From Colius striatus (taxonomy: Eukaryota; Chordata; Aves; Coliiformes; Coliidae), in the NCBI RefSeq assembly GCF_028858725.1, contig NC_084760.1, positions 77,816,367-77,880,366 of the forward strand: a stretch of 64,000 bases of DNA, in the 5' to 3' direction. Below are positions 34,784 to 46,570 of this stretch, piece after piece (position 1 is the first letter of the stretch; each line of letters begins with the position of its first letter). A program made the translations under genes and the position numbers. The notes under the pieces were generated by a model, which saw only the letters and a program-made list of their open reading frames with translations, was not told the DNA's origin and did not search any database.

Positions 34784-37390
34784 CTTTATGGAGAAAAACT
34801 CTGTACTTTCATTTCTTGTTTTCTATCTTTTACTATCCTATTTGCCTTATACAGTAATGACTCAATAAAAGTGTTCCAAGCCACATTGTTTCTGAAGGCA
34901 AAGACAATCTGAACTTTTGAGATAACTGGGAGGAAAATCAGGCTTTATATTCAACACACCCAGGAGCAATAACCTCTGTGTATATCTTGCTGCATCAGAA
35001 CCATTTGCGGACTGTCTCCACCATGTGAAGCAGTGGCCTCGAAGATAGAGAGCAGTATAACTTGTGAGCAGTGTCAGCCTAACGGATGCCCTGGACAGTG
35101 CAACAGTTGTCCTACAAGAGTATTTTGAGAGCAGCGTTCTTAAATCTGTACCAGTAGAAATGGTGATGCGGATTAATAAATATTTTTCTTTTTATTGAGG
35201 TGAGGCACACTAAAGAACACAAAGGAAGATGAGCTCAGGGCCTACTACACACTAAAGGTGTTTTCAAATATCTTATAGAGCTGTGTAAGCATACAGGAGT
35301 CGTGGTGCACTCAGCACTAACTTAAATGCATTTCAAGATGTTTAAGTCTGGTGCTGCAAATAGTTTAGTGAGGTTCAGTACCTAGCTAGCCTGAGATGAG
35401 TGGAAGGGAACTCGAGTTTGATGTCTCACCTAAACGGATGGCAGCTCTAACAGGGTGGAGCCAGGAGGAGATGAAGGTGTTTGGCACAGAGGTATGTGCA
35501 TGTTCTGTGCAAAGGCAGGAGAGTTCAGTCCTCGTGTTGGGGCTGCTGTGCATTACTAGAGCATGGCATCTTCCTTCCCTGAAGCAGGTCTCTAAGAAAA
35601 AGCTGCCTAGCCAAGAGCTGGCTGCATGATGCCTGGTGCCTCTCCTGACTGCCTGGCTGCTGAGCGGCTCCTTGTTTGAGCCTGGGATGGACATGGAAGG
35701 GAGAAACTGCTTTCAAACTGTTTAATAACAGTGATGGTAACCTTTGACCTTGCTGAATAGCAGCTCTTTTGACCCTTCATTTGTTAAATAATGCAATCAC
35801 TTACTTCCCGATCCTTATCAGTGTTTAGTAATTGGGGTCAAGACAAAGGAAGGGAGGGCATAGTTACCCACCGGACAGAACCAGGAAGAATTTCCTTAAG
35901 CTATAGATTTCCTTTCTGATAATCTTCAGTCAGGACAGGTGAAGACTGGAGGCTGGGTGGCTTAGAAGTTCTATAACAGGCTAAAAGAGTGTCTCAGCTG
36001 TTAGCATCTGGTTTGAATCCAGCTGTGGTTGACAGTGGCAGAAATTCATTATGGTCTCAGGTTGCCTCTCTGACTTGTATGAAACGAGTTTGGTTTGCAG
36101 TTCTGCTGTTCACTGGCCAGATAATAGCCTCAACATAAAACACTAACACATAGTTTTAGAGATATCAGTGATTAAATGAGTTTGCAAAGTCTGAGAGCAC
36201 CTATTCCCATACAGAAAATCCAACCATGGCACAGAGTGATGACAGTATGGACAAAAAGTTTGCAGTTGCTCCTACACGTTCTACCTGATTCATGTCCAAG
36301 AGAGGTGGTTAACCTTCAGGAATCTGAGTTACTTTTTGTGTGGTGTTAAGGAAAACTAATGGGTCAGACTGTGCACTGTGCAGCTCATTAAACATTGCAC
36401 TTGACAGACGAGCAGGTGACAACTGTTACAGGCAGTGGTCCCAGGATTGGTATTTTCCTTAGAAGTGAACAGGAAATGGGCGAAAAAGAAATCCAATAAT
36501 TTATGACGTGAGAATGGATTTAAATATAAGTGCACGCACACATATTTATATAATGGACATCTATAAAGGCTTAAACTTCCTGAAGACGTCAAACAGAAAT
36601 TCTATTTGTCTAAGCAGCTGCACAATCTCATTATTTATTTATTGCATTTTGTATTAAGCCAGATTGGAGACTTTTAGGGCAGAGGCTGTTTTGTGGATGT
36701 CTGTCTGTATGTGATTCAGCAAAATGAGCCCCCGAAGAGTGATCCAAATGTTATCATTTATAAATAAGCCATTTATTTATAGATGTGCATGAACTAGATA
36801 AGATCTGCAAAAATGACACCCTAAGCAGTGGGATTCAGCAGGATTCTTTTAACTGCTGTCCATGTCAAAAATGAGGAAAATGAAGCCTTTGTGGTATGCC
36901 AGCTGAAGTGCGATACAATTGCTTGCCCTCCTGATTTTACGGACTTGTCTTGAATTTTTGAAACAGAGGCACACCTGTGCAGGTCAGCCACTCCTAACCG
37001 CACTCTTAATGGGATGCCGCTTGCCAGCTCTTGGGACAGGGTTAGTTTTACACGAGGCTGGTCCGGCAGGACCTGTCGGCATAGGCAGCTGCCTGCAGGC
37101 TCTCCAGGGCCCTGCTTTCTCCTTCGTTGCTCTGGAGGAAGCCCCTGACTGACTGATGGCACACTGCTGAGAACCCCTGTGGCCTGGTGTGAGCCCATGT
37201 GTGCTGAGGCGCTGAGCTACTAAAGCCCCTGTGAGATGCCCGCCTCAGCGGCTCCCCTCCTGCCTCATCTGTTGGGCCTGCCCGGCGGGGCCTTAGCTCT
37301 AGCCGGTCACCCTCCTGTGCTGGATGCCCGGAACCAGGGACTGCGGTGGTAGGGAGGTACTGCCATTGTCCCCCTGCACACCTCAGCGCC

Positions 37391-37404
37391 GTTTCCATGG
37401 CAAC
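37391..37404 (+). promoter_or_regulatory. RFX X-box motif upstream of RSPH9
   Basis: gtttccatggcaac fits the RFX palindrome GTNRCC-N(0-3)-RGYAAC except for one base of the left half (T where R is expected). It lies about 150 bases upstream of the start codon. RFX factors drive motile-cilium genes through such sites, which matches the product. Confidence 0.8.
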
Positions 37405-37455
37405 GGAGAGGCGGGACCACCGCTGCCACGGCGGCCCCCTTCTCCCCCCCGCTTT

Positions 37456-37461
37456 GATTGG
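37456..37461 (-). promoter_or_regulatory. Inverted CCAAT box
   Basis: gattgg on the plus strand (CCAATC on the minus) lies between the two X-box sites, about 95 bases before the RSPH9 ATG. NF-Y sites of this kind commonly accompany TATA-less CpG promoters. The motif is short, so the call depends on position. Confidence 0.5.
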
Positions 37462-37522
37462 CGTTCCAAGCCGTTCGGAAGCACGCCGTCACCCTTGACC
37501 CCAGCGCCGCGGCAACGTGACG

Positions 37523-37535
37523 GTTGCTCGGCAAC
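37523..37535 (+). promoter_or_regulatory. Second RFX X-box-like motif
   Basis: gttgctcggcaac is GTTGCT-C-GGCAAC, a near-consensus X-box (T for C at the sixth base of the left half), only 17 bases before the start codon. A further GGCAAC half-site sits at 37511-37516, so the last 45 bases before the ATG hold three RFX half-sites. Confidence 0.7.
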
Positions 37536-37552
37536 GGTGACGCGGATCCGCC

Positions 37553-37779
37553 ATGGAGGCGGCGTCGCTGCCCGCCGCGCTGGAGCTGGTGGCCGGCGGC
37601 GGCTCGGGGCTGAGCCCGGAGAAGCTGGCCGTGCTGGGGTCCACGCTGACGCTCCTCCAGCGCGATTACCGCTTCCAGCGGGTCTGGTTCTGGGGCTGCA
37701 TCCAGGGCCTGCACGGCACCTACTACATCGCCGAGGGGCTAGGCCCAGACTGCGCCGCTCTGCGCAGCCGCCTCTACAG
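37553..37779 (+). CDS. RSPH9: RSPH9 coding exon 1
   Basis: The ATG at 37553 sits in a strong Kozak context (ccgccATGg). It encodes MEAASLPAALELVAGGGSG, then LSPEKLAVLGSTLTLLQRDY, then RVWFWGCIQGLHGTYYIAEGL, ending RSRLY plus two bases (ag) at the donor ctacag|gtgtgg. RDYRFxRVxFWGxIxGLxxxYYIAxGL is the N-terminal signature of RSPH9. The extra Ala/Gly-rich residues reflect the GC-rich island. Confidence 0.96.
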
Positions 37780-38029
37780 GTGTGGAGACTGGGCTGGGCC
37801 GGGTCTCACCGCCATTCCCTGCTGGGGACCGGCACCTACCTGAGGACGTTGGGAGTGGGGAGGCCTAAACGGCTTCGGAAGGCTGGTTTGGGGTCTGGGG
37901 GGTGAAGAGAAGGGGCTGGGGAGCCGTGAGGCACTGCCCAGCGCTCCTGGAGGGAGTCTTGCTTGGCAAAGCTGCATCGAGTGCTGCTCTTCAATGGGCT
38001 CAGGCTGGTGTCATACTTGTCGCCGGCAG

Positions 38030-38192
38030 CTTCAACTGTGTGGAATGGTACCTCCTGCCACCAGCCACTGAGGAGATGGTCGCGCAGGCCATGCAGCTGG
38101 TGGGCCGCTTCCAGGGGGATCCTTCTTTTGAGTACGAGCTCACTGTGGTAAACACGGAAGATGCTGAAGGACTGTTTGAAGATGGTAAGGAG
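38030..38192 (+). CDS. RSPH9: RSPH9 coding exon 2
   Basis: Acceptor gccggcag|c. The exon completes Ser and reads FNCVEWYLLPPATEEMVAQA, then MQLVGRFQGDPSFEYELTVV, ending LFEDGKE at the donor aaggag|gtaaat (phase 0). WxLLPPATEEMVAQ and GRFxGDPSxEYE are hallmarks of the family. A nearer GT (gatg|gtaagg at 38185) also looks like a donor but would break the frame with exon 3, so the donor at 38193 is preferred. Confidence 0.95.
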
Positions 38193-38718
38193 GTAAATGC
38201 AACAAAACTTTTGAACTCTCTACACTACAGTTGTACCTCTCACATTGCACAGGTGGTAGCTTCTCCTCCACCAACCTGGGCAGCCTGAGCCTGTGCTCTG
38301 GCAGAATATACATAACTTCCCAGCTTCTTGATTAAATTCTTACTTCACTTACTTCTGGAGTTAGACATGACTCAAAAATATTCTGTCTCCCTTTTGTTCT
38401 ATTGATAGGGATCCTTACTGTAGTTTCTGTAGGAACTGCAAGTACCATTCTTTATAATTGAATAGTTCAGGCATCTTAATTGAGAGGGAGGAAAGGACAG
38501 ATGGAGGGATAGTTAGTCCTCTGATGAGTCTAGACGGTCTGCTCCTAGATACATTTCATGTCATATGAGAAGAATGCCCAGTTTGTGGTCTCCTTCTTAG
38601 TGCCTTCAGGCTCCAAGCTGATGAGTCTGTTGTGGTTTTTATTGTCACTTTGAGTTTACTTTCAGCAATGACAACAAGGAAAGCCCTGCTTTTAAAATGT
38701 GCCTATTTTTCTTTAAAG

Positions 38719-38848
38719 CCCGTGATGAAGGAGGAGGCCCGCCTCGTAGCTACCATAGAACAGATAGACAGAGCAGTTGGTATCGTCCCCCGGGGAGCAT
38801 TTGTGAAGACTCCTCTTGGGTCTGTGCATGAAAACAGAAACTTTGAAG
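38719..38848 (+). CDS. RSPH9: RSPH9 coding exon 3
   Basis: Acceptor tctttaaag|ccc, donor tttgaag|gtaaat. It encodes PVMKEEARLVATIEQIDRAV then GIVPRGAFVKTPLGSVHENRNFE plus one base. EExRLVxxIxQIDxAVxIxPRGAxxKTPxG is strongly conserved in RSPH9. No disruptions. Confidence 0.96.
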
Positions 38849-39416
38849 GTAAATTCTCATCGTCTTTATAAGGATCCACTAGAACTGCACTTTGATCGTG
38901 AAAGCTATAAATGAAGACTACTTTCTCCAGTTGACGTTTTGACTTGAGGTTTACTTTTCCCTTGGGTAAGATGAACAGGGAGGACAGAATCCCATGTGAC
39001 TAATGTTCAGGTACATGATTCAACTCTGGAAGGTGGGAGGAAAGTCAATAACTGCTCTGAGTCATTAAACCTGCAGTTTCATTTGTGTGTGTACAGTTTA
39101 TGTCAGTGTTTAGCAATTACAGCTGCAGTGAATTCTCCATCTCGATACAGGACGTAAGCAAACAGGCACAGGGAGTTGGCCTCAACTTGGTGCCCATTCC
39201 TGATCTGGGCCTGCTGTTAGCATGGTCTGTAAGGCACAGAATCAGGGCCTACCACCACCCGTTTCTAGCAAGTCTTTGGTCTTCTGTCAAGTCCCTTGGA
39301 GACGGATTGTGATTCTGTTCTGTGCTGTGAGCATTAGAGGAACAGTATGACATTTGATGGCATAACATATGTTGGCCCAGCTCACTGTTTTAATGGTCAC
39401 CCATGGCTATTTGCAG

Positions 39417-39563
39417 GTCTCTCTTTGACGGAGGCAAAAAAGTTAACATCCTATTTCCACTTTGCTGAGCCTGTTAACCTAAGGAAAAAAACCCTGCTGG
39501 AAAAGGCTGACCTGGACCCATCCACTGACTTCCTAGACTCTCTGGAGCATGATATCCCACAAG
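39417..39563 (+). CDS. RSPH9: RSPH9 coding exon 4
   Basis: Acceptor tatttgcag|gt, donor ccacaag|gtaaag. It encodes GLSLTEAKKLTSYFHFAEPV, then NLRKKTLLEKADLDPSTDFL, then DSLEHDIPQ plus one base of Gly. GLSLxEAKKLxSYFHFxEPVxLxxKTLLEKADLDPSxDFxDSLEHDIP is near-identical to vertebrate RSPH9. The gene then enters a 17.5 kb intron. Confidence 0.97.
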
Positions 39564-40479
39564 GTAAAGGTAGCAGAATAAAGAGATGTAATGAGGAAAT
39601 GCAGTCTGAGTAGCCTGAGAAACACCGACGGGAAAAGCCATAAGTTACTGTGGAGTTGGCATGCTTGGGTAAAGCTCTGCATATCTGTAAAGGAACTTGA
39701 TCCTTTACTAAGTTTGTACTTAATTTCTTGTTTAAGCAGCTATAAATCCGTACAGTGGTAAGATGTAAGTGTACCAGGGCTGTCAAATCCTCACAACAGA
39801 TCTTCTGACCAAACCAGCAGCTAACCCTTCTGCTCTGTTCTATCCTGACTTGTGTAAATCCTGTGATAGCTGGTACCTCTTTAGAGAGAGATAACTCCTC
39901 TCCTGATAGAGAGAATTTATGTGGTTTGAAGTATTTCACACCTCTTGTCCCACCCAGTATTGCTCTTCTTATCTAAATGGGGACTCATTAACACTAAACT
40001 GATATCTCTGAGAGGCTGGATTCAAACTTTCCTGGGAGAAACTGTGTTAGAAATGCAGTGGTGTGGAATAATCTGTAGTCTGGCAAGATTAATACATCAT
40101 GGAAAGAGAAAGGAAGATGTGCATGCTGGAATACCTCTTCAGTTCACATCTCTAATGTTATGCTGGACACAACTGTTTAATATTTTTAAAGCTGCTCCCA
40201 GGGATTCCTTTGGCAGGATATTTCTCCAAAGAGATGTGAATGACTTGTTATTTGTTTCTAACTGCTTTCTGCTGATGTGTTGCCTTATTGTGGATTGGGA
40301 CAAATGTTTTCACATCCTGCCATGTAGAAAGACTCTTGGGACACAATCAGAACTTAGGTTTGCTATTTTATTCGCATCCTAGAGTAGCAGGATAGGATAG
40401 TAGGCGTCCTGTGCCAGATGGAATTGTATGGGGGAGAGTGAATTGCTAGTGATGTAAATAGCTTTTCAAACTTTGCCTC

Positions 40480-40513
40480 ATATATATATATTCACATGCA
40501 CACATACACATAT
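40480..40513. repeat. AT/CA microsatellite in RSPH9 intron 4
   Basis: A short (AT)n run followed by tcacatgcacacatacacatat. It is simple-sequence DNA with no coding content. A similar mixed TA/CA run lies at about 53407-53434. Confidence 0.85.
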
Positions 40514-43500
40514 TTCCTAATCTTTCCTTGGGCAAAAAAGAACTCAGAAATGAACCTAGTGAGTTCCTTCCTGAATTCTGAGCATTTTTGACTGCTCAGG
40601 ACACAAACAGTGCTAAAATCAAAAGTACTGTTCAACTTCCTGGGACTGTCCTTGCTGCAGTCATTTTTCAGAGGTGCAGTCTGGAAAGACTGCACATTTT
40701 TACATACTCATTGAGTTGGCCCATTTGACTTGAAAAAGGGTATGGCAAGGAGGGTCAAGGGAGGGTTAGGTCCTAGATACCTCCTAAGAAAATTGTATCT
40801 CTGGTTTTGTATGTTAGTTCAGATGTTGCTACTGTCTGCATTCCACTCCTGCACACACTTCTTTTTTCTAGGGGAGCCTGAAGCCACAGAACAGGACATA
40901 AATCTGCCATGCTTTCCCTGTTTCCACTAGAAAATGGTCCTCAAGGGCTAAGAGCCTGAAGGCTAATTTTGCATCGCAGGTCTAGTGTCTAGTTTTAGCC
41001 ACCTCCAGCTGTGATGGAGAATGGCACCTTTGGAAGATTACAGATATCATTCTTCAGTGTTTCATATCTGCTTCAAGGGACTGGGAAACTCTCAGGTCAT
41101 GCTTTGTGTCAGACATGATAGTGATTTTGTTGGAGTCTTTAAATTTGACTTGTAGCCGTATTTTACCCAGTGGCAGATAGAAAGTGAGGCTTAGCTGTGA
41201 CACTGCCACATTTGTCTTCCTGTGGCATCCTGAGGTCTGTGTAAGCTTGAACCTTTGCCCCCTTCCCAGAAGGCTGTGGGATCTCAGTCTCAGTGCATAT
41301 CTCAGTCTCCTCAAAAAAAGTTACCTCTCAGAGACTACCTGAGCTCAAGTGCAGCTAAGTGCTTCTTAATGGAAGATGAGAAGATTCATCATGATGCCTG
41401 GGAAGCTATGGCTGTATTATCCTGCTCTTTTTTGGATTGAACCTGGAGATTGATGGAATGAGCTTGTCAGGTGAAGGAAGTAAGACAGGAACTAGTTATA
41501 GGATCAGTAAGGCATGTAGACCCTTTAGTTGCACTCTATTATGTGCAGATAGGAGCTCTGACATTAAAGAAAGATCAACCCACCCCCCTTTAACAAGCAT
41601 TCAGGTTGCCTAAAGTTCTGGTTGATTGTGAAAATGTAGGGGGTAAAAAAGAACAGAGGTCAGGCGCAGGCTTTCTGCTGATTTTATCTCTACTGAAGTC
41701 ACTAATTCCTTGTTGCAGGGCACTTAAGCTCTGGTTCTTGGATCACCTTCCTTCACTCTGCCAGTGTATCTTGGTCCTGACCCAGAGCAGGCAGTGCTTT
41801 TTCTGTTTCCTGACATATTGGTCATAGCTCTGGCAAATCCCCTCATTTTGACCTGAAGCTTTTCTTACCTGTCCTGGCTAGATCTTCTCTTAAACAATAA
41901 CTGTCAGAGCAGATGTATGAATTTCTAAATGTATTGCATCTAGAATTGTGACTGAAGCCAGAATTATCTCTACACCAAATGAATACATGGAAAGTGGACT
42001 GGAGGTGAGTGATAGCTGAGTGATGCTGCCAGCCTGCATTGGCTGTAATTCCCCCAGCATCGTAAAATACCCAACAAACGGGACTGGTAGATTAAGGGCT
42101 GAATTTAACCAGTCTAAAAGTAACAACTTTGTTGGAATAGTTTTATTAATTGATATTAATTGAGCATCTGTGACAGCTGTCAAGGGAGTAACTGTCATGA
42201 AACCTATGGTGTGTCATTATAGGAGAGCAGAGGTGTCTCACAGAATGGAAAGATGGAGGCAGAGAGAAGATTTTATATGACAGCTTAGAGGTGGGAAGAA
42301 AGGAAGTTAAAACTGGGTTGAATAAAGGAAACAATGGTAATAGCAGAGAGTTTAGTGCGAAATTGGAAAACCTGGAGTTTTATAACAAAAGTGTCTGCCA
42401 CCCTTATCTTAAGCAGTGATATCTATGGTGATCACAGGTTCCAGATTCTGTCTGTGTCTTTCTATCAGGTTATCTGTGCACTTGAAGAGTTCAGAAAATG
42501 CTGCTGCTCCTCCCCCAATCATATTCTGGGTCTGTCTGTTTTTTCTTGGTGTCTCAGCTTCCAGAGATGTGACAGAGAAGTGACTATGTGACTTGGCTTT
42601 TATTTAAAAAAAAACGTTTTTTAATGATTATAGAGAAAAGTGGGAGAATGTGAACCCTGTCTCAAAAGCAAATGCAAGCTGTTTATCTCCTTTCGACTCT
42701 CTGTCTCTCTGCAGACTCCTGCGTTTGAGTGGCCTGAGCCATGATGTTTGAACATGGATGGGGTGTGATACTGGTCTTCTGTCACCACAGCATCAGATTG
42801 TGTAATGCTTCATTCTGATCCCAATGGCCAGCTGGCCAGAATGGTTCATGCTGCGATCTGTAGGTTTTGCTGGCCATATGCCTGCATTAAAGATAAGCTT
42901 GTTTGCTCTAATCTAAGCAGACAATCTGCTCAACTTTATGCACAATTAGATGTAGCCTTTCAGCTGCTGGCACGTGGCCAGAGTGGTCATTTCTGGTGCA
43001 TGGAGTTTGGCACCCTGGGCAATAGCATTTGAGGAACTAACGTTTTGATAGTTCTACATATATTTGTAGATAATGCAATAGCTAAGCAAATAACAGTAAT
43101 TCCTTGCATGCCCATATCATTTTCACTTGATGACATAATGGTGTGTAGGTATGAAATAGTAGTCAGTTATGAGGCATTGGCATGTTGGGGAAAGTGAAAA
43201 TGGAGGTGGAAGGATGATTTTACTGTAACCATGGTCAGGCAATGCCACGGTCTGCAAGGATAAAGGAAGGGGATGGAAGGAGACCTAAGTGTAGAATGGA
43301 AAGCTTGGGAGGAAGCAAAACAGGCGGCAGAGAATTTGGTTCTTTGGCATTTGCAAACTAAAGTTCAGAAAAGCAATAACTTGATTCTAAAGGTTTCTTA
43401 CAGATTACTGACCCAGATCACTTTGATATGGAGATGAGGGACACCGACAGGGCACTGTTAAAAACTGATGTAGGACAGGAGGTATGTCAGAGGCAAAGGG

Positions 43501-44169
43501 AAAGAAAACCTGTAGATGGAAAAGATATGAGTGGAAATAGTATTTCTATGAGAAGAGTTTATTCAAAGGTCATGACTTCTAGTAAAGAAATGGTTGCTTT
43601 TGGCTGAAAGCTTCACTGATGGAGTAAAAGTAGGAATTAGAATAAAGAAAAAGCAATATGAAAGGCAATGCAGAAAGCTGGGAACAATTAATGATTGCTA
43701 TAAATTGGAGTTGATAATGAGCAGAAGATGACAAAGGAAGCCACAATAACCTGGAATAATCCATGACAACTGTAAGGAGGATGTTTTCCAAGTATATTGA
43801 GAGGAAAAGAAAGTATAGTAATGGTACTAGAAACTATCCCTAAATGGTGACAGTAAAAAGACTGATAAGAATGTGTAAAGGCAGAAATGCTGAATAATTT
43901 TTTTCTGGTTTGTTTTTGGAAAGAATATGGCCTTGTATCAAATAAAGACAATAAAAAGCTGTTTCAGGCACTACTCAGACTATTTGCTAAGGGAAGCTAG
44001 AGTTAGGCAACTGTTTCTGTTTGCTAAAAAATGAAAATGGCAGAGCCAGATTATGTTACTCCCAAAATCATTATCTCAAGGGAACTTGTGGCATACTCAC
44101 AAAGCTAGTTTTTAATAAATCCCAGCATTGCAGAAATATTCTCTATAATTTGTCTTATTAATGGTGATT

Positions 44170-44800
44170 CAGAAACCACTGGATTTCTGGAAGGGATCAG
44201 AAAGGGTTTCATATGAGACCAGTGCCAGTACTGATATTCTTCAACTCCTTTATAAATGATCTAAAAGTAAAGGATCATGACAAGGGCAAGATGGCTACAG
44301 TGATCTGGTAGACTGGGCCTACTTAAGTAAAGCACATTTGGATGTAGCAAAATCACATATCTAAGAGCAGGAACTGGAGGCCAGATTTCCAGGCTCAACC
44401 TACTGAACATCAGATCCCAGTCTGATCCTGAGACTTAAAAGGCTAATGTGATCTGAGATGTAAAAACAAGGGCATAGCAAATAGGAACAAGGAGGTCACT
44501 TTACTTTTGCATATATTGTTAATGGAATCAGAACTGGATTACTGCACAATGAGAAACTGAAGAGTTGGAGGAAAGAGCCACAAAATGTTTCAAGGACTGG
44601 TAAGAGACATAAACAGTTCAATCTGTTTATCTTATGGAAAGAAAACATGAGAATGACTATATTACACTGTGTAAATACTTCATGGAGTTTAAATATTGGG
44701 TACTGAAGATATATTTAGTGTAGCAGAGAAAGGCAGAGCAGGAACCAGCAGCTGAAAATTATATCCAGAAAAACTAAAATGAAAAATTAGTTATGAATAT
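44170..44800 (+). repeat. Ancient CR1/L3-like LINE body in RSPH9 intron 4
   Basis: Degenerate CR1-type ORF2 order on the plus strand. An ifindL-like segment (tcctttataaatgatct) is followed by an interval, then a WExCxxF-like segment (actggattactgcac). Next come gagagccacaaaatg-like text (aagagccacaaaatgtttcaaggactgg), an equivalent of GLFSLxxEN and a YL-like segment (taaatacttcatggag). It is much diverged, with stops in all frames. Limits are approximate. Confidence 0.5.
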
Positions 44801-46494
44801 TAACAGTGAAGTGATTACCAGCTAGCAAGTGCCATGGATGAGCCTCTGTCTCTCGGTATCTTAGCATCACACTGGATATCTTCCTGAAAATTGTATTTTA
44901 TCCAATTGTAAATAGAAGTTGCTAGTCCCAGACATGAGTTAACTACATGAGTTTGATAGGCAGTGGTATATAGGAATCCAGAACAGATCATTTCCTGGTA
45001 GGCCTGTCTGTAAACTTGAAGACAGCTGTGGAGGGTGATGAAGCTCAGGATTCTTCATCGTCAGTGACAGTAACACAAAGATGCCAAAGGCTTCCTGTGC
45101 AGGACTCTCAGTACAGTTGGCTTCTTGAACTATGATGCATGAGGGTTCAAAAAAGCACGGAGGAGATTCCTGATTTACTGCTGTCAATTGTGGAGGGTAA
45201 ATTGGGGAGCTGAGCCCTCTCAGATGTAATAGCTGGCTCTGTAATGCTGGGAGAGATTTTATAGCATAATTCTAAACAGGTACACAGTGTCAGGGTGGAT
45301 TATAGCAAGTCTTGTCTACTTGCCGTTTCAAGAATTAGCTAGAAGAGAAGGAGAAATGCCTAGACAGAAGATCATTTCAGCTCCTTTATCATTTTGACTG
45401 TGGAGGAAGTGACAGCCACTCCATCTGTAGCTCTGTTCCTTCACCTGAAAGTACAGCGTTTTGGAGCATTTCTTACACCACTTTACAGACAAATGGATTT
45501 GTGGCTCTTTCCTTGGCTGAATACTTTGGACACTAGCCTTTCTGTAAGCTTGCTGAGCAGTAGCCTGGGTTAGAACACCAACCTCCCATCCTCTGAGCTT
45601 CATTAGCACACTTTTTATCGGTTTAGCTAAAGCTACTGCTTAATGGGCCCTTGAAGATGGATTTCTAACTGGGAGATAGATTTCTTTGGCTACTCACAAG
45701 GGCCATTTTGGTAGCCTCATCTTGGCTGCCCCAAAAGCCCAGGTACTGGAAGGAAGAGGCCAGGAGCCCTACTTTATCTCGATGCATTAACACAGCTAAT
45801 TAACTCCCTTTCGGACACCCCCCCTTCCCCAGGCGATTAATCCCTATCAGCCTCTGTCTCCAGCCATTTGAAGAGTCTGTGTCTGCAGAGGTATTTACAA
45901 CCCCCAGCTAGCCAGCAGAAAGCAAGTTAGCCTGTTATCAGGGCTCTAAGACAAATGGCTGCCTATCTCCCCAGTGGCCTTGCAAAATCCAGCAAAGTGC
46001 TATGCTATGCTGGCCACCTACTTTCACCCAGCCTCCCTTCTCTGCTAACATTTCACAGATGTGACCTGAGCCCTCCCCTTTCATTGCTTAACAATAAGCA
46101 GCACCTCCCCAGCTCTGTGAAAGCTGAGAGCAAGAGCACTTTACTTCTTAGCTTGCCAAGAGCCACACTGGGACAAGGCTTTTCAAGCTGTCTTACTGAA
46201 ATCCAAACTAAAAGACCCATAATGAATGAGAAGGCAGTGCTTCATTTTAGCAAGGATAAAAAGAAGTAGACAGAATGTAAGACCAAAATACCTAGTGTGG
46301 CTCACCAGCTACCCTCATTTCTGGTTGGGAGAGGTGATCCTTAAGCTTGGTGCATGTGTGAAACTGAGCTACAGTATTCCATGAAGTTACCTGACCTATA
46401 TACAAGTTGTTTTAACAAACAAGCTTTATAACATAGTGTTACAGAAGGAAGGTTAGCATGCATCAGAACAGTCAGCTTTCGGATGCGGGAATCA

Positions 46495-46570
46495 AATTGA
46501 ATAGCTGTCTCAGTGAGTTAGTGGTTAAAGCACTGGTACTCGAATTTCTCTGTGAAAACTGGAGTCGGCC
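46495..46570 (+). repeat. Possible tRNA-derived SINE head (MIR-like)
   Basis: The stretch gagttagtggttaaagcact then ggtactcgaatttc resembles the 5' tRNA-related part of MIR (tagtggttaagagcac ... gttcgaatcc) with spaced A-box/B-box-like blocks. There is no foldable cloverleaf or CCA-proximal stem, so it is not called as a tRNA gene. The match is short and the call is tentative. Confidence 0.35.

Larger units (their letters stand above)
26146..37377. other. Gene-poor stretch C, EPHX1 to RSPH9 intergenic
   Basis: Contains an unexplained 191-codon minus-strand frame (26701-27276), the poly-C/T tract at 30.7 kb, a small hairpin at about 31865-31887 (aatatagct ... agctatatt), the tandem duplication at 34.7 kb and AT-rich runs near 36.6-36.8 kb. 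No gene is recognised, and conserved noncoding elements cannot be judged from one sequence. Confidence 0.55.
37378..37790 (+). promoter_or_regulatory. RSPH9: CpG island / RSPH9 promoter and first exon
   Basis: This is the only CpG-dense, GC-rich stretch in the window, in contrast to AT-rich flanks. It covers the region just upstream of the RSPH9 ATG (37553) and all of coding exon 1. No TATA box is seen. It contains two X-box-like sites and an inverted CCAAT box, listed separately. Together they fit the promoter of a motile-cilium gene. Confidence 0.85.

Noticed and set aside
36000-36100. tRNA-derived SINE around the text ctggtttgaatccagctg
   Set aside because: A B-box-like block alone, with no convincing A-box or SINE body.
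37048-37714. Minus-strand frames (37048-37398, 37307-37714) as a divergent partner gene sharing the RSPH9 promoter
   Set aside because: They lie opposite the CpG island and RSPH9 exon 1, where GC richness suppresses stop codons. No family match and no consistent splice signals.
37324-37905. 193-codon plus-strand frame over the RSPH9 first exon
   Set aside because: It is out of frame with the recognised RSPH9 protein and owes its length to GC-rich DNA.
38185-38190. GT at 38185 as the donor of RSPH9 exon 2
   Set aside because: Using it gives the wrong phase for exon 3. The GT at 38193 keeps the conserved reading frame.
46495-46570. tRNA gene
   Set aside because: A-box/B-box-like blocks are present, but no cloverleaf can be drawn. 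Listed only as a possible SINE trace.
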